Below are positions 24,040 to 32,784 of a DNA stretch of 50,412 nt, in pieces. Under the pieces are notes generated by a model. It did no database searches. It saw nothing but the letters and a program-made list of their open reading frames with translations, and was not told where the DNA came from. Position numbers and translations under genes: made by a program. Numbering within the stretch: the first letter of the stretch is position 1; each line of letters opens with the position of its first letter. The DNA is from an uncultured Caryophanales bacterium (GTDB lineage: Bacteria > Bacillota_I > Bacilli_A > Acholeplasmatales > Anaeroplasmataceae): assembly GCA_946407635.1 (NCBI GenBank), contig CAMJOZ010000005.1:1-50412 (forward strand). The letters run 5' to 3'.

Positions 24040-25353
24040 TTATTTATAATTATCTAATTCTTCACCAACATATTTAGTTGCTGGTCTAACAATCTTATTA
24101 CAATATAATAATGTTTCAATATCATGAGCTACCCAACCAACAATTCTCGCACATGCAAATATTGGAATAAATAAATCTCTAGGAATATTTAATGAATCAT
24201 AAATTAAACCAGAATAATAATCGACATTAGCACAGCTCTTCTTACCTGTCTTAGCTTCTAATAATTCTAATCCTATTTTTTCTACCTTAAGATAGAATTC
24301 ATATTTTTTTTCTATTCCTTTTTCTTTAGCTAATTTTTTAGCTTCTTCTCTTAATATTTCACATCTTGGATCTGATAAAGTATAAATAGCATGTCCTAAA
24401 CCATAAATTAAGCCTGTCTTATCAAAATATTCTTTAGCAATAATCTTTTTTAAAACATTTCTAATTTCATCATCAGTAGCATCTAAACCAATATCATCAA
24501 TAATAGTTGCCATCATATCTTGTACAGCCATATTAGCTCCACCATGACGAGGTCCTTTTAATGATGATAATGATGCAGTAATCATTGCATAAAGATCAGT
24601 TAATGTTGAAGCAACACAAGTACCAACAAAGGCACTATTATTTCCTCCACCATGGTCAGCATGAACCATTAAGCATCTATCTAATGTTTTAGCTTCAACT
24701 TCAGTAAACTTACCATCATTTCTTGATAAATATAAGATATTTTCAGCAAATGAATATTCTTTCTTTGGGAAATGAATATGTAATGAATCTTTATCTAAAT
24801 AATGAGTTTTTGCTTGTAATGAATATGCAATAATTGCAGGCATCTTTCCAATTAATGAAACAGCCTTTTTAATTAATTCAAATCCATCTAAATTATCAGG
24901 ATCATTATCATATGAATATAGTGCTAATATACATCTAGCTATATGATTCATTAAGCTTTTAGAAGGGCTCTTTAAGATAACATCTTCTAAATATCCGTCT
25001 GGTAAATCATAATTAGATTTAATAATTTCTTTAAATTTTTTAGATTCTTCATCATTTGGATAATGACCGAATAATAATAAGAAACATGTATTAATATAGC
25101 CATAGTCATCCTTAGCTAATTTAACTACATCTGTAATATCAATGCCTCTATAATATAAATTTCCTTTTTTAGGTAATTTAATATCATTTTCTACATTATA
25201 TCCTGATACTTCAGCAACCTTAGTTAAACCAACTAAAACACCAGTACCATTATCATTTCTTAATCCTTTTTTAACTCTATATGTATCATAAAGCTCTGAT
25301 TCAATTTTTCCATCTTTTAATAAATCATTATATTTTTCCTTAAGAAAATCCAT
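24040..25353 (-). CDS. gltA: citrate synthase
   Basis: A 437-aa citrate synthase condensing acetyl-CoA and oxaloacetate. Active-site segments are visible: VHADHGGGNNSAF (His), GPRHGGANM (His), GLGHAIYTLSDPR, and CANVDYYSG (catalytic Asp). An N-terminal extension of ~60 residues precedes the core, as in some Firmicutes forms. AGGAAAGGAGCTC precedes the ATG. It lies 20 bp downstream of aconitase in a two-gene operon. Isocitrate dehydrogenase, often the third member of this cluster, is not in the window. Confidence 0.95.
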   Translation of the reverse strand: MDFLKEKYNDLLKDGKIESELYDTYRVKKGLRNDNGTGVLVGLTKVAEVSGYNVENDIKLPKKGNLYYRGIDITDVVKLAKDDYGYINTCFLLLFGHYPNDEESKKFKEIIKSNYDLPDGYLEDVILKSPSKSLMNHIARCILALYSYDNDPDNLDGFELIKKAVSLIGKMPAIIAYSLQAKTHYLDKDSLHIHFPKKEYSFAENILYLSRNDGKFTEVEAKTLDRCLMVHADHGGGNNSAFVGTCVASTLTDLYAMITASLSSLKGPRHGGANMAVQDMMATIIDDIGLDATDDEIRNVLKKIIAKEYFDKTGLIYGLGHAIYTLSDPRCEILREEAKKLAKEKGIEKKYEFYLKVEKIGLELLEAKTGKKSCANVDYYSGLIYDSLNIPRDLFIPIFACARIVGWVAHDIETLLYCNKIVRPATKYVGEELDNYK

Positions 25354-25373
25354 ATTAGAGCTCCTTTCCTTGA

Positions 25374-27239
25374 TTAGAATGTGTTTAATAATCCTCCAAC
25401 ACTAATCAATTTATATTCTTCTTCTGTTAAATCATTTTCTCTTTCATACTTCTTATTTGTTGTCTTGTTAATAACAACAATCTTCTTTTCGTCAAATGAA
25501 ACACTAATTTCATCTAATAAAGAAGCTTCAATATCTAATTCAATTGGTAAAATACCAAAATTAATTAAATTCTTTTTATGAATTCTCGCAAAAGATGAAG
25601 CAATAACTGCCTTAATTCCTAAATATCTAGGAGCTATAGCAGCATGTTCTCTTGATGAACCTTGTCCATAATTTTGTTTAGCAACAATTACACCAGCACC
25701 ATTTGCCTTACAACGATTAGAGAATTCTTCATCAATATTAGAAAATACGAATTCTGAAATCTTTTCAATATTACTTCTATATGGTAATACTTTCGCACCT
25801 GCAGGCATAATATGATCTGTAGTAATATTATCTTCTAAAGAAATCATTACTTTAGCATCAAATTTATTACCAATTGGTTCAAACTTAGGAATCATCTTAA
25901 TGTTTGGACCCATAACAACTTCACTTGTATAAGTTGGCTTGTATAATAAGCTATCACACTTAGGATAATCAACATCTAAAGAAAATTTATTTAATTTCAT
26001 TCCAAGTGGAGATGAAATATATCCATTAACAGCAGAAAGTGCAGCAACCTCAGGAGATACTAAATATACCTTAGCTGAGTTAGTACCACTTCTACCATAG
26101 AAATTTCTATTGAATGTTCTTAAAGATACAGCGTCAGTCGCAGGAGATTGACCCATACCAATACAAGGTCCACAAGCTGATTCTAATATTCTCGCACCAG
26201 CCTCTAACAATACATCTAAAATACCATTCTTAGTAATCATTTGTAATACTTGTTGAGATCCTGGTGCAATTCCTAAAGATACATCCTTATGAATCTTCTT
26301 ACCCTTTAAGATTGAAGCAACCTTAACAAAATCATAATAGCTTGAATTTGTACAAGAACCAATTAATACTTGATCAACCTTAATATCCTTTAATTCAGAT
26401 ACATTTTTAACATTATCAGGTGAATTAGGACATGAAGCGCATGGCTCTAATGTAGCTAAATCAATTTCAATGTTTTCATCATATACTGAATCTTCATCTC
26501 TAGATAATTCTTTATAATCTTTTTCTCTTGATTGAATCTTTAAGAATTCTTTTGTAACTTCATCAGATGGGAATACTGAAGATGTCGCACCTAATTCCGC
26601 ACCCATGTTACAAATAGTAGCACGCTCAGGTACACCTAAAGTTTTAACACCATCACCATAATATTCAATAACCTTATTAACTCCACCCTTAACAGTCATT
26701 AAACCAATTAAATGAATAATGATATCTTTAGCAGAAACACCAGGTCTTAATTTATTTAATAATTTAACACCGACAACCTTAGGTCTAACAATTGTAAAAG
26801 GCATACCAGCCATAGCACAAGCAACATCTAAACCACCCGCACCAATAGCTAAAGCACCAACACCTGAAGATGTAGGTGTATGTGAATCTGAACCTAAAAT
26901 AGTTCTTCCTGGTACAGCAAATCTTTCAAGGTTAACTTGGTGACAAATACCATTTCCAGCCTTAGAGAATACGATACCATATTTATCGGCAACTGTTTGT
27001 AAGAATTTATGATCATCTGCGTTCATAAAACCATTTTGTAAAGTATTATGATCTACATATGAAACAGATAAATCAGTTTTTACCTTATCTAAGCCAAAGC
27101 TTATAAATTCCAAGTATGCCATTGTTCCTGTTGCATCTTGAGTTAATGTTTGATCTATTCTAATGCTCATTTTATTATTTTCTAAATCTTCTGAAACCTT
27201 ATGAGCATCTAAAATTTTATAAGTTAATGTCTTTCCCAT
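25374..27239 (-). CDS. acn: aconitate hydratase
   Basis: A 621-aa aconitase isomerising citrate and isocitrate with a [4Fe-4S] cluster. The cluster ligands are in LIGSCTNSSYYDF and ESACGPCIGMGQS. The C-terminal swivel domain carries NYGQGSSREHAA. The length fits the shorter mitochondrial-like/AcnB-unrelated class rather than the ~900-aa AcnA. AAGGAGGACATT precedes the ATG. First gene of the operon with citrate synthase; together they can feed glutamate synthesis if isocitrate dehydrogenase is encoded elsewhere. Confidence 0.95.
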   Translation of the reverse strand: MGKTLTYKILDAHKVSEDLENNKMSIRIDQTLTQDATGTMAYLEFISFGLDKVKTDLSVSYVDHNTLQNGFMNADDHKFLQTVADKYGIVFSKAGNGICHQVNLERFAVPGRTILGSDSHTPTSSGVGALAIGAGGLDVACAMAGMPFTIVRPKVVGVKLLNKLRPGVSAKDIIIHLIGLMTVKGGVNKVIEYYGDGVKTLGVPERATICNMGAELGATSSVFPSDEVTKEFLKIQSREKDYKELSRDEDSVYDENIEIDLATLEPCASCPNSPDNVKNVSELKDIKVDQVLIGSCTNSSYYDFVKVASILKGKKIHKDVSLGIAPGSQQVLQMITKNGILDVLLEAGARILESACGPCIGMGQSPATDAVSLRTFNRNFYGRSGTNSAKVYLVSPEVAALSAVNGYISSPLGMKLNKFSLDVDYPKCDSLLYKPTYTSEVVMGPNIKMIPKFEPIGNKFDAKVMISLEDNITTDHIMPAGAKVLPYRSNIEKISEFVFSNIDEEFSNRCKANGAGVIVAKQNYGQGSSREHAAIAPRYLGIKAVIASSFARIHKKNLINFGILPIELDIEASLLDEISVSFDEKKIVVINKTTNKKYERENDLTEEEYKLISVGGLLNTF

Positions 27240-27273
27240 TTTAATGTCCTCCTTAAAATAACATTATACGAGC

Positions 27274-27301
27274 ATTATATCATAATATTTTATGATATCA
27301 A
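27274..27301 (-). promoter_or_regulatory. acn promoter with internal inverted repeat
   Basis: Minus strand TTGATA (27296-27301), 16 bp, TATAAT (27274-27279). An inverted repeat TATCATAA-AATA-TTATGATA (27278-27297) fills the spacer, so a bound repressor would block polymerase. A second TATAAT lies ~13 bp downstream. Confidence 0.55.
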
Positions 27302-27312
27302 AATAAAAAAAG

Positions 27313-27337
27313 AAAAATCAACTAAAAATTAGTTGAT
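27313..27337 (-). terminator. terminator after the DUF3089 gene
   Basis: On the minus strand ATCAACTAA/TTAGTTGAT forms a 9-bp stem with a short T loop, followed by TTTTTC. It separates tyrS-DUF3089 from the following part of the strand. Confidence 0.75.
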
Positions 27338-27350
27338 TATTCAAATAAAT

Positions 27351-28346
27351 TTATTTATTTGTATTCTTATATGCTTCTATTCTTTTTAAAACATTTTCTT
27401 CTAAATTTCTATAAAAGAACATGTAATCATAAACATGATATTCACCTTCACTAAATAAATCAATTTTAGGTGGATAATCTTGCGCTTTGATATCAGTTAC
27501 CTTTAAAGCACCTCTTTGGTTATCTATATAACAGCCACATAAATTGGCTATTTCAGCATTTATTTTTTCACTATTAGATCTACTAATTAAAACATAGCCT
27601 TTGTTTAAATCCTTAGATACTTTTTCAGATGTTGTTTTCCAATTTAAAGGATTAATTGATAATGCTTTAACATCCTCAGGAATAACAAATGATTTTTCAA
27701 CATCTACTGCCTCACATTCAAATGAAATAATGCATCCGGTATCCAATTCACCTTTAGCAAATTTCATATGAGGATTCATATCTAATTCATCAGATGTAAT
27801 AGCCCAACCGATTGAATACGAAGCAACTAATAATTTATTAATATTTTCATCACTAAATACATCCTTTAATAATCTATAAGACATATCAGCACCTTGTGAA
27901 AAACCTGCTAAAACAATTGGTCTACCATTATTATAATTTTCTAAATAATAAAGAAATGCTTCTTTTACATCTTGATAAGCTTTTTGTAAATATGGTTCTC
28001 TTTTAGTTACACCAAGCTTATAGCATTTTTCTGATATTTGTGAATAATATGGCGCGAAGAATCTACAGTTATCATCATATATTCCTTTTCCCATATTAAT
28101 TAAACCTAAAAAATCTTTTTTAGCTTCTTCATCATCTAAAGGCATGTTATATTTATCACCAGAATAAGATAGTGGTGTTAAAAAGAAACAATCAGCATCC
28201 ATGTTTTCTTTATCTTTTTCTAAATAAGCCCAATTCGATTCAAGAGAATATTTATTATCATCAACATTTTCTTTTGAACAAGATGAAATAGAAATAACAC
28301 CTAATATTAAAATTAAAGTTAAAACTACTTTTTTTAATATTTTCAT
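27351..28346 (-). CDS. DUF3089 alpha/beta-hydrolase lipoprotein
   Basis: 331 aa with signal peptide MKILKKVVLTLILILGVI and lipobox SISSC, so membrane-anchored outside the cell. The DUF3089 body carries the nucleophile elbow GFSQGAD (catalytic Ser) of alpha/beta hydrolases and NWAYLEKDKENMDADCFFL, near the family N terminus. The substrate is unknown. Its start overlaps the tyrS stop by one base (TAATG), an odd but clear operon partner. Confidence 0.87.
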   Translation of the reverse strand: MKILKKVVLTLILILGVISISSCSKENVDDNKYSLESNWAYLEKDKENMDADCFFLTPLSYSGDKYNMPLDDEEAKKDFLGLINMGKGIYDDNCRFFAPYYSQISEKCYKLGVTKREPYLQKAYQDVKEAFLYYLENYNNGRPIVLAGFSQGADMSYRLLKDVFSDENINKLLVASYSIGWAITSDELDMNPHMKFAKGELDTGCIISFECEAVDVEKSFVIPEDVKALSINPLNWKTTSEKVSKDLNKGYVLISRSNSEKINAEIANLCGCYIDNQRGALKVTDIKAQDYPPKIDLFSEGEYHVYDYMFFYRNLEENVLKRIEAYKNTNK

Positions 28347-29566
28347 TAGAATTTAACTAAAGCGTATAGCTTTTTACCTCTTCTTAATACAATAAATTTA
28401 CCTTCGATGGCATTTTCACTACATAATAAGAAATTTTGATCATTAACTTTATCACCATTAACTAATACAGCACCATTCTTTAAGAATTCTCTAGCTTCTC
28501 TATTGCTTGAAGCAAGTCCTGCCTCAACTAAGCCTTGAAGTAATGTTTGACCATTACCATTGATGCATGGTAAATCATTAAAGCCCATTTCAATTTCTTT
28601 AGCAGTTAATGATTTAATATTACCTGAGAATAAAGCTTCACTGATTTTGATTGCTTCATCATAAGCTTCTTTTCCATGGATAGATGTAATAACTTCACGA
28701 GCTAATGCTTTATGTGCTTCTCTTAAATGAGGATTTTCGTTATTCTTCTTTTCTAAATCTTCGATTTCTTCTTTAGATAAGAATGTTAAGAATTTTAAAT
28801 AATCTATAACCTTTGAATCTTCAGAATTAATGAAGAATTGATACATTTCATATGGAGAAGTTTTATCCTTATCTAACCATATAGCTTTACCATTTGTTTT
28901 GCCAAATTTAGTACCATCACTCTTAGTTAAAAGTGGCATAGTTAAACCATATACTTCTTTTCCAGTTTTCTTTCTAGTTAAATCAATACCTGCAGTAATA
29001 TTACCCCATTGATCTTGACCAGCAACCTCAAGTGTTACATTCTTATGTTCATTAAGATAATAAAAATCTAATGCTTGCATAATCATATAGCTAAATTCAG
29101 TATATGTAATACCAGATTCTAGTCTTCTAGCAACGATATCCTTATTTAACATATAATTAACATTAAAGAATTTTCCATAATCTCTTAAAAAGTCAATAAA
29201 GTTAATATCTTTATACCAATCATAATTATTTACTACTTCACAATTAAACATCTTAGTTAATTGTTCTTTTAAGCAATTAAAGTTATGATCAACTGTTTCC
29301 TTTGTAATCATTGGACGTTCACTATCTGGTTTAGGATCTCCAATTAATCCTGTACCACCACCAACTAAAACAATTGGATGATGTCCTGCTTGTTGTAATC
29401 TTTTACAAATTAAAAATGAAGAATAATGTCCTATATGAAGTGAATCTCCAGTTGGGTCAGTTCCAATATAGAAAGTCATTCCTCCTTGATTTAATTTATC
29501 TCTTAATGAAGGATCTGAAACATCCTTTATTAAGCCTCTCCATTCTAATTCTTCATAAATTCCCAT
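28346..29566 (-). CDS. tyrS: tyrosyl-tRNA synthetase
   Basis: A 406-aa class I synthetase charging tRNA-Tyr. LHIGHY is the HIGH motif, KFGKT takes the KMSKS place, QDQWGN and TYTEFSYMIMQALDF are the tyrosine-site segments, and an S4 RNA-binding domain ends the protein (NREAREFLKNGAVLVNG). A T-box leader lies directly upstream, so expression responds to uncharged tRNA-Tyr. Confidence 0.97.
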   Translation of the reverse strand: MGIYEELEWRGLIKDVSDPSLRDKLNQGGMTFYIGTDPTGDSLHIGHYSSFLICKRLQQAGHHPIVLVGGGTGLIGDPKPDSERPMITKETVDHNFNCLKEQLTKMFNCEVVNNYDWYKDINFIDFLRDYGKFFNVNYMLNKDIVARRLESGITYTEFSYMIMQALDFYYLNEHKNVTLEVAGQDQWGNITAGIDLTRKKTGKEVYGLTMPLLTKSDGTKFGKTNGKAIWLDKDKTSPYEMYQFFINSEDSKVIDYLKFLTFLSKEEIEDLEKKNNENPHLREAHKALAREVITSIHGKEAYDEAIKISEALFSGNIKSLTAKEIEMGFNDLPCINGNGQTLLQGLVEAGLASSNREAREFLKNGAVLVNGDKVNDQNFLLCSENAIEGKFIVLRRGKKLYALVKF

Positions 29567-29595
29567 AAATCTAATCTCTCTTTCTTAAAAATATA

Positions 29596-29775
29596 AAAAG
29601 TCCTTAGAAAAATCTAAGGACGAATTATCGCGGTACCACCTTAGTTCTATATCAAAGATATAGCACTCATTAATAGTAATTCTCATAATATGTATTTCAA
29701 TTATTTTATTCTATCTATTTCCACCAAACATAGACTCTCTAAAATGATATAAAACAATCTACTAATTATTAATCA
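29596..29775 (-). ncRNA. T-box leader of tyrS
   Basis: Minus-strand leader with the T-box core AAGGTGGTACCGCG (plus 29628-29642), a terminator GTCCTTAGA/TCTAAGGAC plus T-run (29596-29621), and a stem I with GGTGG in its distal part. The likely specifier is UAC (plus 29692-29694) in GAAAUACAU, a tyrosine codon, matching the downstream gene. Binding of uncharged tRNA-Tyr would favour the antiterminator. Confidence 0.93.
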
Positions 29776-29781
29776 TCGAAT

Positions 29782-30777
29782 TTATTTAGTTGATTCTCTT
29801 TCAACAATCTTATAAGGTAATAATACCTTAGTGTCTGTTACATCCTCATGAGTCATAAACTTAGTCAATAATCTCATTGAAACAGCGCCTATATCATACA
29901 CCGGAGTATCTACGCATGTCAAGGTTGGTCTTGATAAAAGTGCATATTTAGTATTTTGTAAACCAACTACAACTATATCATCAGGAACCTTAAATCCTTG
30001 CTTGAATGCAACATTAATAAAATTAACAGCGATTGAATCTCTAACAGCTATGATAGCTTCAACCTTGTTATTCTTTAAGAATTCTTGGAAGTGTAATGTA
30101 TTAATAGATACATCTCCACTTGTTCTAAAAACTAATGGCTCTAAACCAGCTTCTTTCATAGCTTTTGTGTAACCAGCAATCTTCTTATAATTGATTGCAT
30201 ATTTGTGAACTGTAGATGCTAAATATATTTTCTTTTTACCTGATTGTAATAATTCTTTAGTAATATCATATGTAGCTTCTTCATAATCTATAGCTACTGA
30301 TGGAATATCTTTCTCATCATAACAAGCATTACATAATACTACTGGTATTTGAGCATCAGAAATGTGATTTAAAACCATACCCATTTCATTTGGATCTAAT
30401 TCATCATTTAAGAATAAAATACCATCAACTTGTTCAGCAACTACTTGACGCATTACTTCTTTCTTATCAGAATCTTCATCCATTTCAAATAATTTAACAG
30501 CATATTCATACTTCTTAGCAACATCCAATATACCACCTAATAGTTGTGCACCAGCAGCTCTAGATACATCAGACATAATAATACCAACAGTAGTTGATTT
30601 ACGGCTAGCAAGACCTCTAGCAATAGCATTTGGTCTATATCCTAAATCTTTAATTACCTTTAAAACCTTTTCTCTTGTTTCAGGATTAACTTTTTCAGGG
30701 TTGTTCATTACACGACTTACAGTCGCAAGTGAAACCTTTGCCGCACCAGCAACATCATAAATTGTTGTATTTGCCAT
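29782..30777 (-). CDS. ccpA: catabolite control protein A (LacI family)
   Basis: A 331-aa LacI/GalR regulator very close to CcpA: N-terminal HTH TIYDVAGAAKVSLATVSRVM, hinge RPNAIARGLASRKSTTVG, effector domain, and YDIGAVSMRLLTKFM near the C terminus as in CcpA. It mediates carbon catabolite control with phospho-HPr in Bacillota. ATG 30777 has GAGGTGACAAG upstream; the longer frame to 30822 runs into the promoter. It ends just upstream of the tyrS T-box. Confidence 0.9.
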   Translation of the reverse strand: MANTTIYDVAGAAKVSLATVSRVMNNPEKVNPETREKVLKVIKDLGYRPNAIARGLASRKSTTVGIIMSDVSRAAGAQLLGGILDVAKKYEYAVKLFEMDEDSDKKEVMRQVVAEQVDGILFLNDELDPNEMGMVLNHISDAQIPVVLCNACYDEKDIPSVAIDYEEATYDITKELLQSGKKKIYLASTVHKYAINYKKIAGYTKAMKEAGLEPLVFRTSGDVSINTLHFQEFLKNNKVEAIIAVRDSIAVNFINVAFKQGFKVPDDIVVVGLQNTKYALLSRPTLTCVDTPVYDIGAVSMRLLTKFMTHEDVTDTKVLLPYKIVERESTK

Positions 30778-30804
30778 ACTTGTCACCTCGCTAAAAATCA
30801 ATTT

Positions 30805-30864
30805 ATTATAACATATTTTCATTCCGTTTTCAATAATTTTTGATTAAAAAATGAAATCGTTTTT
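30805..30864 (-). promoter_or_regulatory. ccpA promoter with two cre-like sites
   Basis: Minus strand TTGAAA (30828-30833), 17 bp, TATAAT (30805-30810). A cre-like TGAAAACGGAATGA (plus 30819-30832) overlaps the -35, and a second, TGAAATCGTTTTTA, lies at 30851-30864 on the plus strand. Both match most of TGWAANCGNTNWCA, suggesting autoregulation. Confidence 0.55.
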
Positions 30865-30940
30865 ATGGCTCAATTAAGCCATTTTTCGATATGTAAATAA
30901 AACTAAAATGTATAAAATTAAATTTTTATTTTCATAAAAA

Positions 30941-30965
30941 GAAAAAAAAGACCAGTAATCTGGTC
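30941..30965 (-). terminator. terminator after rplS
   Basis: Minus strand GACCAG-ATTA-CTGGTC followed by TTTTTTTTC, adjacent to the L19 stop codon. Confidence 0.85.
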
Positions 30966-30971
30966 CTTTGA

Positions 30972-31328
30972 TTATCGACGTTCCTTAATACGAGCTGCCT
31001 TAGCTGATAATGTACGAATGTAGAATAATCTAGCTCTACGTACTTTACCTTTTCTAGTTACCTCGATATGGTCAATACTTGGTGTATGAATAGGGAATGT
31101 ACGTTCAACACCGATACCATAAGAAATCTTTCTTACAGTGAATGTCTCAGAAATTCCAGAGCCTTGACGTTTAATAACTAAACCTTCAAATACTTGGATA
31201 CGATGAGTTTCACCCTCGACAATCTTTACATATACCTTAACAGAATCACCAGCTCTGAAAGTTGGACGGTCCTTTAGGTATTCAGCAGTAATTTCATTAA
31301 TTAATGCTTGTCCTTTTGCCTTTGCCAT
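30972..31328 (-). CDS. rplS: 50S ribosomal protein L19
   Basis: 118 aa, a standard L19: [55 protein letters not shown] and [13 protein letters not shown] 31328 has AAGGAG upstream; the longer frame runs into the leader. It has its own promoter and terminator, separate from the usual rimM/trmD neighbours, which are absent here. Confidence 0.97.
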   Translation of the reverse strand: MAKAKGQALINEITAEYLKDRPTFRAGDSVKVYVKIVEGETHRIQVFEGLVIKRQGSGISETFTVRKISYGIGVERTFPIHTPSIDHIEVTRKGKVRRARLFYIRTLSAKAARIKERR

Positions 31329-31418
31329 ATATAGTTTCTCCTTATTAACAAGACTCTTAGCCAAATAATCCCATGTTGCCAGCGGAGTAATGTGCTTTGC
31401 TTATAATGATAATAAGCG
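31329..31418 (-). promoter_or_regulatory. putative L19 leader
   Basis: About 90 nt separate the predicted transcription start from the rplS ATG. The segment around GCTGGCAACATGG and TTGGCTAAGAGTC looks structured and resembles what I recall of the Bacillota L19 leader, thought to mediate autoregulation. The assignment rests on position and resemblance only. Confidence 0.4.
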
Positions 31419-31423
31419 TTTAA

Positions 31424-31451
31424 ATTATATCATATAATTTTTACATTTCAA
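31424..31451 (-). promoter_or_regulatory. rplS promoter
   Basis: Minus strand TTGAAA (31446-31451), 16 bp, TATAAT (31424-31429), about 95 bp upstream of the L19 start codon. Confidence 0.6.
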
Positions 31452-31474
31452 TACTTAATATTAATTTTTTATAT

Positions 31475-31503
31475 TTGATATAAATTTCATATTGTAGTAT
31501 AAT
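31475..31503 (+). promoter_or_regulatory. promoter of the 122-aa membrane protein gene
   Basis: Plus strand TTGATA (31475-31480), 17 bp, TATAAT (31498-31503), 32 bp before the ATG. Confidence 0.65.
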
Positions 31504-31534
31504 TTCAGTGTATATTAGTAAGGGGGAAATTAAA

Positions 31535-31903
31535 ATGGGATTTACTAAATGGGTAGATGAACAAACAACTGCAGTTAAGATTCTTCTATTCTTCCCTATC
31601 TGGGGTTGGATTTTTGGATTCTTATATCGTTTATTCAAATTTATCGAAACTGAAGAAACTGCAACTTTAATTGGTGCGATTTTATTCATCATTCCTTTCA
31701 CAGGTTTCATTCTTGAAATTATTGATTTTATCTTTATTATTATGGAAGGTAATGTTAAATTATTCGTTCCAGGTGGCGAAAACTTTGGTATTAATGGTAA
31801 AGTTTCTGATCAACAAGAAAAAGCTGAAACTAAGGATGACGCAGTAGACGCTGAAGTCACTGAAGTTAAGGAAGATAAAGCTGAAGATACAAAAGCTGAA
31901 TAA
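31535..31903 (+). CDS. small membrane protein with acidic tail
   Basis: 122 aa. Two hydrophobic segments (about 15-35 and 45-72: KILLFFPIWGWIFGFLYRLF, then LIGAILFIIPFTGFILEIID) and an acidic C-terminal tail of Asp/Glu/Ala/Lys (about 95-122). The hydrophobic part aligns with the 75-aa protein at 32502 (P..WI.G...RL, then PF.G....IID), so the two are paralogues. AAGGGGG precedes ATG 31535. Codons favour TTC/ATC more than in neighbours, suggesting high expression. Function unknown. Confidence 0.75.
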   Translation: MGFTKWVDEQTTAVKILLFFPIWGWIFGFLYRLFKFIETEETATLIGAILFIIPFTGFILEIIDFIFIIMEGNVKLFVPGGENFGINGKVSDQQEKAETKDDAVDAEVTEVKEDKAEDTKAE

Positions 31904-31912
31904 TAAAGAATT

Positions 31913-31941
31913 AAGTCTAGATAATCTAGGCTTTTCTTTTT
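31913..31941 (+). terminator. terminator after the 122-aa membrane protein
   Basis: AAGTCTAGA-TAA-TCTAGGCTT (one G-U pair) followed by TTCTTTTT. Confidence 0.75.
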
Positions 31942-32020
31942 ACATTTTTTTCTCTTTTATATAAAAATAAAATGTTATATAATAAAAATTAGATTTATAT
32001 ACTAGGAGGAAAAATAAAAA

Positions 32021-32335
32021 ATGAGTAAGGATTTTAGAATGAAGTTGGAAAAATTATTTGATGTTTTAGGAGAAATTTTAGCATTTATCACAATCGTTGT
32101 ATGGGTACTTGTTATTATTAATCAAAACTTCAATTTCTTACCATCAACAATCGCTGATATTTTATCTGTATCTAAATCATGGTTATTATTAGCATTAGTT
32201 GGTATAGTTGGATTTGAAGCTACAATCAAGAGAAACATCTTAATTCGTTTAGTATTCTATATTTTATTAGCAATATTAATTATTTTCCACTGCTTCCCAG
32301 GTACTTATGATTATTTAGTTGGATTAATTAAGTAA
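32021..32335 (+). CDS. small three-TM membrane protein
   Basis: 104 aa with three hydrophobic segments (about 14-34, 50-68 and 74-92) and a short basic N terminus. AGGAGGAAAAA lies upstream of the ATG. It is not obviously related in sequence to its two neighbours, but shares their size, strand and individual terminator. I do not recognise the family. Confidence 0.75.
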   Translation: MSKDFRMKLEKLFDVLGEILAFITIVVWVLVIINQNFNFLPSTIADILSVSKSWLLLALVGIVGFEATIKRNILIRLVFYILLAILIIFHCFPGTYDYLVGLIK

Positions 32336-32354
32336 TTTAAAATTAACAAGAAAA

Positions 32355-32397
32355 GAAAGAGCCTAATTTTTTAAATTAGACTCTTTTCTATTTTTTA
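32355..32397 (+). terminator. terminator after the 104-aa membrane protein
   Basis: GAGCCTAATTT/AAATTAGACTC stem (one mismatch) within A/T flanks, followed by TTTTCTATTTTTT. Confidence 0.7.
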
Positions 32398-32501
32398 TAC
32401 AAAATTTTAAAATATTGTGAATTTTTATAGCTTCTATATATTTAATTTAAAATTTTTTAATGATATAATATAAGTATCTTAAAAAAAGGAGGATTCCCAA
32501 A

Positions 32502-32729
32502 ATGGCATCTAGCAAGAGCGATTATTTTGGACTTAGCCCATTAGTAAGCTTAATTCTAGCAATCATTCCTTTCACAGCTTGGATTTGCGGTGCAATTACA
32601 AGATTAATGGAAGGCAAGATCGTTGCTGGTATTATTAGAATTTTACCTTTCTTCGGTTTACTAATCTGGATCATTGACCTTGTTTGTATGATTACAGGCA
32701 AGCATATTTGGCGTTTATTAGACTGCTAA
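32502..32729 (+). CDS. 75-aa two-TM membrane protein
   Basis: 75 aa with two hydrophobic segments (LVSLILAIIPFTAWICGAI and IIRILPFFGLLIWIIDLV) separated by a basic/acidic RLMEGK turn. Related to the hydrophobic part of the 122-aa protein at 31535 but without its acidic tail. AAAGGAGGATT lies upstream of the ATG. Function unknown; it may form homo- or hetero-oligomers with its paralogue (inference). Confidence 0.75.
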   Translation: MASSKSDYFGLSPLVSLILAIIPFTAWICGAITRLMEGKIVAGIIRILPFFGLLIWIIDLVCMITGKHIWRLLDC

Positions 32730-32753
32730 TTTTAATATGCATATTAAAACAAT

Positions 32754-32782
32754 AAAAGAGCTAATCTAATTAGCTCTTTTTT
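32754..32782. terminator. bidirectional terminator between convergent genes
   Basis: AAAAGAGCTAAT-CTA-ATTAGCTCTTTT with T-tract, between the 75-aa membrane protein gene and the GH28 gene. Confidence 0.85.
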
Positions 32783-32784
32783 GT

